Shown here one piece after another: positions 8,154 to 14,118 of a stretch of DNA of 32,273 bases; within the stretch, counting starts at the first letter, position 1; each line of letters starts with the position of its first letter. A program made the position numbers and the translations under genes. Source of the stretch: Flavobacteriales bacterium (GTDB taxonomy: Bacteria > Bacteroidota > Bacteroidia > Flavobacteriales_F > PHOS-HE28). The notes below the pieces were generated by a model. That model saw nothing but the letters and a program-made list of their open reading frames with translations, was not told the DNA's origin and did no database searches. The DNA lies in the NCBI GenBank assembly GCA_024103275.1, contig JAGFIV010000124.1:1-32273 (forward strand), given 5' to 3'.

Positions 8154-9236
8154 TCACATCCTACGGTACCACCCCTTGATCCGCTCGCGGTCCAGCACCT
8201 TTTCCCATTCCGGCCCGAAGGCGTGGTCCCACATGTGCGGCAGGTTGTACGCCACCTCGGCCATGGCATCGATGGTCTCCTCGCTCCAGTCTTTCGCCAA
8301 CCCTTGCGGGATATGCACGTTGTTGTGCTTCACCATGCCCTTGAACTCCTGCACGTATTCGCCATACACGTCCTCCAGCTTGTCGAAGGCGATGCAGTTG
8401 GCGATGCAGTGGTGGATGTCCAGCACTTTGCCCAGGCCGTAGCTCAGCGCGTGGCACACGCCCACCTCGCTGTAGGTGAGGCTGAGCCCGCCCATGTAGC
8501 TGGCCACCATCAGCAGTTCGTCGCTTTTCGGGTCCTTGCGGTCGCGGCGCAGGTACACCTCGCGGCACATCTCCAGGGCCTTCTCGCTGTATGCCTCGGC
8601 GAAGGTGTTCTTCTTGGTGCCGGTGATGGCCTCCACGCTGTGGATATACGTGTCCATGCCCGTGTAAAACCATTGGTCCTGCGGCACGGTGGCGATCAGG
8701 TCCGGGTCCAGCACGATCTGGTCGCACACGGTCCAGTCGCATTTCAGGCCCAGCTTCTTCACCGGGCCCGTCAGCACGGCGGTCATGCTCACCTCCGCGC
8801 CCGTGCCGCTGATGGTGGGGATGGCGCAATGCCAGATGCCGGGTTTCTTGATCAGGTTCAGGCCCTGGTACTGCACGCTGCTGCCCTCGTTGGTGAACAT
8901 CAGCGAAGCGGCCTTGGCGATGTCCATCATGGTGCCGCCGCCGATGCCGATGATGCCCGCCGGCAGGCCCTTGCGCCCCAGCACGTCGTCGCGCAGGGCA
9001 TCGATCTGGCTGGTCTTCGGCTCGTCCTTCGCACTGATGAAGAAGAGCTCGTCGCCTTCGTGGACCGGGATGCGCTTCTTGAAATCGGCCTTGTCGGCGA
9101 ACCAGTCGTCCACCACGAACACCATGAAGCCCTTGTTGGCCGCGCGCTGCGGCGCCAGGATCTCGTCGAGTTTGCCGAAGCTGCCCCGGCCGTAGCAGGT
9201 TTTGGTGACGGACTTGAAATTGCGGAAAAGGTTCAT
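8154..9236 (-). CDS. kdnB: Kdo 8-oxidase KdnB (iron-containing alcohol dehydrogenase)
   Basis: 360-residue group III metal-dependent alcohol dehydrogenase. It carries the nucleotide-binding GIGGGTMMDIAKA near residue 97, the ISGTGAEVS motif near 142, and the metal ligands of the family as Asp195 and His199 (in MDTYIHSVEA), His262 (in GVCHALSYGLG) and His276 (in DIHHCIAN). The N-terminus (FRNFKSVTKTCYGRGSF) and overall pattern match KdnB, which oxidises C8 of Kdo to an aldehyde in the pathway to 8-amino-3,8-dideoxy-Kdo, first described in Shewanella. The likely partner kdnA lies 1.3 kb away on the same strand. Identity as KdnB rests on recall of the family plus the nearby kdnA. Confidence 0.85.
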   Translation of the reverse strand: MNLFRNFKSVTKTCYGRGSFGKLDEILAPQRAANKGFMVFVVDDWFADKADFKKRIPVHEGDELFFISAKDEPKTSQIDALRDDVLGRKGLPAGIIGIGGGTMMDIAKAASLMFTNEGSSVQYQGLNLIKKPGIWHCAIPTISGTGAEVSMTAVLTGPVKKLGLKCDWTVCDQIVLDPDLIATVPQDQWFYTGMDTYIHSVEAITGTKKNTFAEAYSEKALEMCREVYLRRDRKDPKSDELLMVASYMGGLSLTYSEVGVCHALSYGLGKVLDIHHCIANCIAFDKLEDVYGEYVQEFKGMVKHNNVHIPQGLAKDWSEETIDAMAEVAYNLPHMWDHAFGPEWEKVLDRERIKGWYRRM

Positions 9237-9587
9237 GTCGATCAGAAAATTGGATGATCAGAAAATCAGACGCCTTCGCGAAGACGCTTCGTCGTCCGAG
9301 GGATGATCAGACGATGGGATGGTCGTTCGTCAGCTGAAAGGTGCTGCAAAGGAACGATACGGGAGCTTCTTTTTTCGGGCGTGCCCCTCGCCGCGCACGG
9401 TGCGCCGCACGGGTCGGGCCATCCGCTGTGGCCGTCCTGGTCCGCGCGGCGGCACCGGCCGGCTCCGGGGTCCCTCCTGCGTCGGGCCTCCTCGACCGGG
9501 GTGCCGCAGGCGCGTCCTACGGCCGGGCCGCCGCTGCTGTCCCTCACGCGGGCATCCCGTCCAACTTCCCCGGTTACATTCGCTTCC
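9237..9587. other. Divergent intergenic region with GATCAGA repeats
   Basis: The 351-bp gap between kdnB (reverse) and the DoxX-like gene (forward). Near kdnB it holds GATCAGAAAAT twice (9240-9250 and 9256-9266, 16 bp apart) and a third partial GATCAGA at 9305-9311. The rest is G+C-rich. An open frame continues upstream of 9588 through this region, but its translation is Arg/Pro/Ser-rich without family resemblance, so I do not treat it as coding. A TACATTCG (9575-9582) lies 5 nt before the ATG at 9588. Confidence 0.4.
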
Positions 9588-10016
9588 ATGAACAGCGTAG
9601 CCCAATGCCTCGCCGACCACGGCCTCACCACCCAGCATGTGATGCAGCTGGCCTTTTCCGCCTTCGTGGCCATCCTCTTCGTGCAGTCCAGCTTGGACAA
9701 GCTCTTCAACTGGAAAAGTGAAAAGGACTTCTACACCAAGCACTTCAGCAAGAGCATCCTCAACGGCTCCGTGCCCCTGCTGATGCCGGTGCTCACCTTG
9801 GCCGAGCTCGCCACCGGGGTGTTTTGTGCCATCGGCTTTTTCCAGGTGCTGATCAGCGGCAACGGCACTCTCGGCACGATCGGCATGCTGTGCGGGGTGG
9901 TGGCGTTGTGCATGCTCTTCTTCGGCCAGCGCGTGGCGAAGGACTACAAGGGCGCGGCAGTGCTGGTGCCGTATTTCCTGCTGGTGGCCTTCGGGTTGTT
10001 CGCGTTTTTGGGGTGA
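9588..10016 (+). CDS. DoxX-like integral membrane protein
   Basis: 142 residues with four hydrophobic segments, near residues 17-33, 62-85, 93-109 and 122-142. The first is followed by the QSSLDKLFNW pattern common in DoxX/DoxX-like proteins, where a short charged stretch follows helix 1. It is an inner-membrane protein of unknown activity; some DoxX relatives take part in oxidoreductase complexes. I start at 9588 (MNSVAQ) because the longer frame from 9303 adds a low-complexity Arg/Pro stretch. The gene stands between kdnB and kdnA on the opposite strand, so it is not in their transcript. Confidence 0.75.
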   Translation: MNSVAQCLADHGLTTQHVMQLAFSAFVAILFVQSSLDKLFNWKSEKDFYTKHFSKSILNGSVPLLMPVLTLAELATGVFCAIGFFQVLISGNGTLGTIGMLCGVVALCMLFFGQRVAKDYKGAAVLVPYFLLVAFGLFAFLG

Positions 10017-10020
10017 GTTA

Positions 10021-10271
10021 CTACTTTGCCCATTCGAGGTCCTCAGGGTAAGTAGCCGGTGGCTGAGGCACTCGAAGCCACCGTTCGGAGAGTACCCTGC
10101 GTGAACCTCAGGGTACGGAGACCCGGTGGCTGAGGCCCTCGGGACCACCATCCACGTCTGAGCAACTGTGCACCCGACAGCCGCACGATCGTCTTCGCGC
10201 GCAACTGTGCATTTGACAGTTGCGAAGCGATCTTTGATTCGAACCAGGCCTGGGAATTAAAGATCGCTTCG
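10021..10271. repeat. Composite hairpin island A
   Basis: Four hairpins with 11-nt loops lie in alternating orientation: 10021-10055 (loop reads TCGAGGTCCTC, reverse), 10057-10083 (stem CGGTGGCT/AGCCACCG, loop GAGGCACTCGA), 10092-10116 (stem GTACCCT/AGGGTAC, reverse), and 10125-10149 (loop GAGGCCCTCGG, imperfect stem). They are followed by an imperfect hairpin with loop TGCACCCGA (10163-10183), a perfect one with stem GCAACTG/CAGTTGC and loop TGCATTTGA (10201-10223), and a 16-bp stem at 10223-10238/10256-10271 (one G-T pair). The same module recurs at 22091-22290. It looks like a REP/BIME-type element; mobility is inferred. Confidence 0.8.
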
Positions 10272-10330
10272 GCTGCCCATCGGCATCCCCGCGATGACGG
10301 TAAGAAAGGCCGGACCGACCAGCGGCCTGC

Positions 10331-10399
10331 CGACCCCGGAGGGGTCGCAGCCTATTGCTGGAATACAGCATGCAGCACGACCCCGCAGGGGTCGCAGCC
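10331..10399. repeat. Two GACCCC/GGGGTC hairpin repeats
   Basis: A 22-nt unit occurs at 10331-10352 and 10378-10399, differing by one base. Each holds a 7-bp stem CGACCCC/GGGGTCG with a 3-nt loop (GGA or GCA) followed by CAGCC. A small TGCTG/CAGCA hairpin lies between them (10356-10370). Further right, about 10425-10474, an imperfect long hairpin (AGTAGCCCGC against GCGCGGACTACT) fills most of the remaining gap to kdnA. No gene is supported here. Confidence 0.7.
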
Positions 10400-10478
10400 G
10401 GTGTTCGCGTTAGGGATAGAAGCAAGTAGCCCGCAAGCGAGGAGGTACGACGAGCGCGGACTACTGCGGATAGCCCGA

Positions 10479-10503
10479 CGGCGCGGCGCATTTGGCCGCG
10501 CCG
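10479..10503 (-). terminator. Candidate terminator hairpin after kdnA
   Basis: CGGCGCGGC (10479-10487) pairs perfectly with GCCGCGCCG (10495-10503) around a 7-nt loop. It begins 15 nt beyond the kdnA stop codon. There is no T-tract, so it may act as a simple stem or belong to the repeat island instead. Confidence 0.45.
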
Positions 10504-10518
10504 GAACGCCCAAAGCAC

Positions 10519-11724
10519 CTACGCCTTCACCCCTTCCATCGCGCCCTTCACCGCCTTTTCCACCTTGCCGAGGAAGGCATCCAGCTCCGACTCCGTCCAC
10601 GTGACGCGGATGTTGAAGCTGATCAGGCGGCTGAGGACGGCATCGCTCTTGGGGAGCTTCAACTTCTTGAGGTCCTGCGGCAGGCCGAGCTCGTGGGCCA
10701 CGGTGCGGAAGGGCATCTTCAGGTCCTTCAGCTGGTTCCACTGCTTGATGTAGTGGTACATGTTGTCGTACCAATACGCGCCGCCGACGCCGGCCTCGAC
10801 CATCGCCTTGTTCGCTGCGCGCGCCACGGCCTCGCTGGGGAAGAGCATGTGGAAGAAGGTGGCGCTGTCGCCCGCATCATCGCATTGCTTGCGGAAGCCG
10901 AGGCCCGGGATCTTCGACAGCCGCTGCTGGATGATGGCCTTGTGCTTGCGCTGCTGGCCGAGGATGTAAGGCAGCTTGCGCGCCTGCGCCAGGCCGATGG
11001 CGGCGTTGATCTCGCCCAAGCGGTAGTTGGTGCCCAGGATGTAGTGCGGCTCCATGCCCCGGTTGTCGCCCTCGTGGCTGTGGCCGTGGTCGCTGAAGTG
11101 CTCGGCCGTGGTGGCCAGCTTGTCGTCGTTGGTGATCACCACGCCGCCTTCGCCGCAGGTGTTGATCTTGAAAAAGTCGAAGCTGAAGCTACCCATCTGG
11201 CCGTACAGGCCGAGGTGCTTGCCCTTGTACGTGGCGCCCAAGGCCTGCGCGGTGTCCTCGATCAGCATCACGTTCTTCTCCTTGCACACGGCGAGGATGC
11301 CGTCCAGGTCGGCGGCGGCGCCGCACATGTGGACGAGCAGCACGGCCTTGGTCCGGGGCGTGATGGCGTTGCGGATGCCCTCGGCGCTGAGGCAGAGTGT
11401 CTCGTCGATCTCGGCGAACACCGGGATGGCCCCGGCGAGCAGCACGCTTTCGATGGTGGCGATGAAGGTGAAGGGCGGCACGATCACATGGTCGCCGTAG
11501 CCCACACCGCAGGCCGCGAGCATCGTGCTCACCGCCGTGCTGCCGCTGCTGACGCCCAAGGCATGCTTCGCGCCGGTGAACTTGGCGATCTCCGCCTCGA
11601 ATTCCTTGGCCTTCCAATGGCCCTTGCGCTGGGCATCGTGGTTGTAGCGGAACAGCACGCCCGTTTCCAGGACGTCCATCACTTCCTTGCGTTCCTCATC
11701 CCCAAAAAGTTCAGTACCTGGCAT
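10519..11724 (-). CDS. kdnA: 8-amino-3,8-dideoxy-Kdo transaminase KdnA
   Basis: 401-residue DegT/DnrJ/EryC1-family PLP aminotransferase. It closely follows KdnA, which transaminates the C8 aldehyde made by KdnB to give Kdo8N: MPGTELFG start, EVMDVLETGVLFRYN with GHWKA, SSGSTAV, the IVPPFTFIATIE segment, FAEIDETLCLS, IEDTAQALG, the PLP Lys186 in SFDFFKINTCGEGG, and FSDHGHSH. The ATG at 11724 is supported by an exact TACCTTTG box ending 19 nt upstream; the much longer open frame beyond it runs through that promoter. KdnB is 1.3 kb downstream on the same strand with repeats and an opposing gene between, so the two are probably separate transcripts. Confidence 0.9.
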   Translation of the reverse strand: MPGTELFGDEERKEVMDVLETGVLFRYNHDAQRKGHWKAKEFEAEIAKFTGAKHALGVSSGSTAVSTMLAACGVGYGDHVIVPPFTFIATIESVLLAGAIPVFAEIDETLCLSAEGIRNAITPRTKAVLLVHMCGAAADLDGILAVCKEKNVMLIEDTAQALGATYKGKHLGLYGQMGSFSFDFFKINTCGEGGVVITNDDKLATTAEHFSDHGHSHEGDNRGMEPHYILGTNYRLGEINAAIGLAQARKLPYILGQQRKHKAIIQQRLSKIPGLGFRKQCDDAGDSATFFHMLFPSEAVARAANKAMVEAGVGGAYWYDNMYHYIKQWNQLKDLKMPFRTVAHELGLPQDLKKLKLPKSDAVLSRLISFNIRVTWTESELDAFLGKVEKAVKGAMEGVKA

Positions 11725-11743
11725 GGCTCGGTGATTGTTTGCC

Positions 11744-11751
11744 CAAAGGTA
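11744..11751 (-). promoter_or_regulatory. Bacteroidota -7 box for kdnA
   Basis: On the reverse strand the sequence is TACCTTTG, identical to the box before serC, with 19 nt to the kdnA ATG. No clear -33 element is visible. Role inferred from consensus and spacing. Confidence 0.65.
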
Positions 11752-11835
11752 GACTTCACGCCGGGCTTTGACAGGCCGGTGACAGTGCGCCGAACACTCC
11801 GGCCTTTCGCTTGTTGACCCTCCAAAAACCAACCA

Positions 11836-12282
11836 ATGATGGAACGCACGGCAAGAGCACAATGGAAAGGGACGATCAAGGAAGGAGCGGGCACAATGAG
11901 TACGCCCAGCGGGCTGTTCAGCAACAGCCCTTATTCGTTCGTCACACGTTTTGAGAACGCCAAGGGCACCAATCCCGAGGAACTGATCGGTGCAGCCCAC
12001 GCGGGCTGCTTCGCGATGATGACCTCGCTGCTCCTCACACAAGCGGGCCACAAGCCCGAGCAGCTGGACACGGAGGCAAAGGTGGTCCTGGGTGAAGTGA
12101 ACGGCCTTCCGACGATCACGGACATCCACCTGAAGATCAATGGCAAGGTGCCTGGCATGACCGCGGAAGCATTCAGGAAGGTGGCAACCGAGGCCAAGGA
12201 GAAGTGCCCGGTATCACGCCTGCTTACGGGTGCCAAGACCCACTTGGAGGTAAACTTCCAGCCCGAGAAGGTTACCGCCTAA
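11836..12282 (+). CDS. OsmC/Ohr family peroxidase
   Basis: 148 residues. OsmC-family proteins reduce organic hydroperoxides with a pair of reactive cysteines. Both are visible: Cys58 in GAAHAGCFAM and Cys124 in KEKCPVSR, in the usual motif contexts. The N-terminal ARAQWKGTIKEGAGTMSTPSG and the SPYSFVTRFEN to GTNPEELIGAAHA run fit the OsmC rather than the Ohr branch. The start is one of two adjacent ATGs (11836 or 11839). It is divergent from kdnA with about 110 bp between the start codons, and is followed by a strong terminator. Which thiol recycles it is not shown; bacillithiol is possible given bshA. Confidence 0.92.
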   Translation: MMERTARAQWKGTIKEGAGTMSTPSGLFSNSPYSFVTRFENAKGTNPEELIGAAHAGCFAMMTSLLLTQAGHKPEQLDTEAKVVLGEVNGLPTITDIHLKINGKVPGMTAEAFRKVATEAKEKCPVSRLLTGAKTHLEVNFQPEKVTA

Positions 12283-12298
12283 GCAGTACCTGACGCAG

Positions 12299-12332
12299 CG
12301 AAAAGGCCCCGCGGAGCGACGGGGCCTTTTCG
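12299..12332 (+). terminator. Strong intrinsic terminator after OsmC gene
   Basis: CGAAAAGGCCCCG (12299-12311) pairs perfectly with CGGGGCCTTTTCG (12320-12332) around an 8-nt loop. The 3' arm ends in TTTT, and the symmetric A-tract could let it work in both directions. It starts 16 nt after the stop codon. Confidence 0.85.
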
Positions 12333-12368
12333 CATTTGGCGGTTACCTTCAGCCCGTCAACGTGCACA

Positions 12369-12701
12369 ATGAAAAAACGCCCCCTGAGCGGCCTTGGCGG
12401 CCTGGTTTACAGCACCAACAAGAACATCGGCACGGAGCGGGAGCCCGCCACGTTGCCCCCGCAACAGCAGGACCTGCGCATCCACCTGGACCGGTTGGGC
12501 GGCAACAAGACCGTCACGCGCATCACGGGATTCGTGGGCAAACCGGCCGACCTGGACGACCTGGGCCGCACGTTGAAAAGCAAATGTGGCGTGGGCGGCA
12601 ACACCAAGGACGGCGTGATCCTGCTGCAAGGCGACCACCGCGACAAGGTGCTGGCATTTCTGACGGAGAAAGGCTACAAGGCGAAGAAGGCCGGAGGATG
12701 A
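12369..12701 (+). CDS. SUI1/eIF1-like (YciH) translation factor
   Basis: 110 residues of the SUI1 family, homologous to eukaryotic eIF1 and bacterial YciH, which influence start-codon fidelity on the small ribosomal subunit. The N-terminal tail has GLVYSTN; the SUI1 fold follows with [19 protein letters not shown], then [14 protein letters not shown], the [14 protein letters not shown] strand-helix and [13 protein letters not shown]. The ATG at 12369 gives the family N-terminus; the frame extends 11 codons upstream with no likeness. A weak TACCTTCA lies at 12344-12351, 17 nt before the ATG. The gene is separated from OsmC by the terminator and is probably monocistronic. Confidence 0.9.
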   Translation: MKKRPLSGLGGLVYSTNKNIGTEREPATLPPQQQDLRIHLDRLGGNKTVTRITGFVGKPADLDDLGRTLKSKCGVGGNTKDGVILLQGDHRDKVLAFLTEKGYKAKKAGG

Positions 12702-12711
12702 TCCAACCGCC

Positions 12712-12856
12712 GGGAACGGCGAATTGACAACCGGGAACTGACAACCGGGAACTAACAACTGGGAACTGACAGCTGGGAACTAACAACTGGGAACTGACAG
12801 CTGGGAACTGACAGCTGGGAACTAACAACTGGGAACTAACAACCAACAACCGAGAA
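12712..12856. repeat. 14-bp tandem repeat with two alternating unit types
   Basis: Eight in-phase 14-nt units run from 12733 to 12844, each starting GGGAAC, preceded by a longer degenerate unit at 12712 and followed by a partial one. Two versions dominate: GGGAACTGACAGCT and GGGAACTAACAACT, in the order (tga-caacc), B, A, B, A, A, B, (taa-caacc). The G/A changes at two positions within a unit mostly go together. The array lies between the SUI1 gene and the DUF488 gene; no ORF of note uses it. Confidence 0.9.
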
Positions 12857-12929
12857 CAGTAAGCCAGAAAATGGCCGGACAGGAACCAAATGCCGGCCGG
12901 ACTGTTTCCTTGTTGAAATCCCAGGGATC

Positions 12930-13274
12930 ATGGACATCCGCATCAAACGCATCTACGAGGACCGCACCAAGGACGACGGTTACCGCGTGCTGGTGGACCG
13001 CCTGTGGCCGCGCGGCATCAGCAAGGAAGGAGCGCACGTGGACGAATGGCTGAAGGAGATCGGCCCGAGCAATGAGCTGCGGAAGTGGTTCGGCCATGAG
13101 CCGCCGAAGTACCCGGAATTCAAAAAGCGCTACGAGCAGGAATTGCACGCACAGCCCGAATTGCTGAAGCATCTCCGCGAGTTGGCCAGGAAGCAGCGCG
13201 TCACCTTGGTTTACAGCGCGAAGGACGAGGAGCACAACCAGGCGGTGGTGCTGCGCGAGGTGCTGCTGGCATGA
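12930..13274 (+). CDS. DUF488 family protein
   Basis: 114 residues. The sequence shows the DUF488 pattern: IKRIYEDRTKDDGYRVLVDRLWPRG, then DEWLKEIGPSNELRKWFGH, FKKRYEQEL, and a C-terminal VTLVYSAKDEEHNQAVVLREVL. The family is small, cytoplasmic and without an agreed function; conserved Arg (DRLWPRG) and the YSAKD...HN segment suggest an active site, but no reaction is established. Start at 12930 gives the typical MDIRIKRIYE. It stands alone between the tandem repeat and a pair of hairpins. Confidence 0.88.
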   Translation: MDIRIKRIYEDRTKDDGYRVLVDRLWPRGISKEGAHVDEWLKEIGPSNELRKWFGHEPPKYPEFKKRYEQELHAQPELLKHLRELARKQRVTLVYSAKDEEHNQAVVLREVLLA

Positions 13275-13309
13275 GGCATGTTGATGCCTCCCGGATCCGT
13301 GATCGGGAG
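13273..13309 (+). terminator. Two competing hairpins after the DUF488 gene
   Basis: GAGGCAT (13273-13279) pairs with ATGCCTC (13284-13290) around GTTG; it starts in the DUF488 stop codon. CTCCC-GATC (13288-13297, one bulged G) pairs with GATCGGGAG (13301-13309) around CGT. The two share bases 13288-13290, so only one can form fully. No T-tract follows. A terminator or attenuator role is inferred. Confidence 0.45.
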
Positions 13310-13329
13310 TGCGTTGAAATTTGTACCCC

Positions 13330-14103
13330 ATGAAGGAATTGCACCATGCCGAGGCCGGTGCCGGGATGCCGTTGGTCTTGATCCATGGCTTCCCGCTTGA
13401 CCACACACTATGGCACCACCAATTGGCCGGCCTGCACGATGTGGCCCGGGTGATCGCGCCGGACCTGCGGGGGTTTGGAAAGAGCCCTCAGGCTCGCCAG
13501 GTGGCGACCATGGAGCAGCACGCCCGCGATGTGGCGCAGCTGTTGGACCGGCTCGGCATTGAACGCGCGGTGATCGGTGGCCTTTCGATGGGCGGCTATG
13601 TGGCCTTGGCCTTTGCGGAGCTGTTCCCGAAGCGGTTGGCCGGCCTGGTGCTGTGCAACACCCGCGCCGTGGCCGATGGCGAGGAAGCCAGGAAAACCCG
13701 TGAGACCGTGGCCCGCCGGGCGATTGAGGAGGGCATGGCGGCATTGGCGCCCATCCTGGTACACCCGCTCCTGTCCGAACCGACGCGAAAGGCGCATCCC
13801 GAGCTGATCGGCTTCATCGAGGCGATGATTGCAAGGCAGGACCCCGCCGGCGTGGCCGCCTCCTCGCGCGGCATGGCCATGCGCCCCGACCGGACACCGA
13901 TGTTGGGCCAAGTGCAAGTGCCCGCCTTGGTGGTCACCGGCAGCAGCGACACGCTGATCGCACCAGCCGAAAGCGAAGCCATGGCCGCCCGTTTGCCCAA
14001 GGGGCAATTGGTGACCATCCCGGACGTGGGGCACCTTTCCTGCCTGGAGGATCCAGCGGCTTTCAACACCGCGGTCCGCGATTTCCTCAAAAGGGTCAAG
14101 TAG
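13330..14103 (+). CDS. Alpha/beta hydrolase
   Basis: 257 residues of the alpha/beta-hydrolase fold. The oxyanion region IHGFPLDHTLWHHQ is near residue 18, the nucleophile Ser86 sits in GGLSMGGY, the acid is Asp207 in TGSSDTLIAP, and the base is His235 in DVGHLSCLE, so the catalytic triad is complete. The family includes esterases, haloperoxidase-like and lactone hydrolases; the substrate cannot be told. The ATG at 13330 is chosen over the TTG at 13321. A GAAATTTG (13316-13323) lies 6 nt before the ATG. Convergent with the dehydrogenase gene ending at 14119. Confidence 0.9.
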   Translation: MKELHHAEAGAGMPLVLIHGFPLDHTLWHHQLAGLHDVARVIAPDLRGFGKSPQARQVATMEQHARDVAQLLDRLGIERAVIGGLSMGGYVALAFAELFPKRLAGLVLCNTRAVADGEEARKTRETVARRAIEEGMAALAPILVHPLLSEPTRKAHPELIGFIEAMIARQDPAGVAASSRGMAMRPDRTPMLGQVQVPALVVTGSSDTLIAPAESEAMAARLPKGQLVTIPDVGHLSCLEDPAAFNTAVRDFLKRVK

Positions 14104-14118
14104 CGCTCGGGCAAGGCA

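Noticed and set aside
9303..9587. N-terminal extension of the DoxX-like protein
   Set aside because: The added 95 residues are Arg/Pro/Ser-rich and without family likeness; the ATG at 9588 starts just before the first hydrophobic helix.
10236..10250. GGTTCGAATC on the reverse strand resembles a tRNA T-loop
   Set aside because: The flanking bases do not form a T-stem or cloverleaf, and the equivalent site in island B lacks the motif.
11725..12129. N-terminal extension of KdnA
   Set aside because: It passes through an exact -7 box and runs antisense to the OsmC coding region; MPGTELFG is the family start.
12712..12856. Tandem units considered as a CRISPR array
   Set aside because: Units are contiguous 14-mers with no unique spacers, and no cas gene is present.
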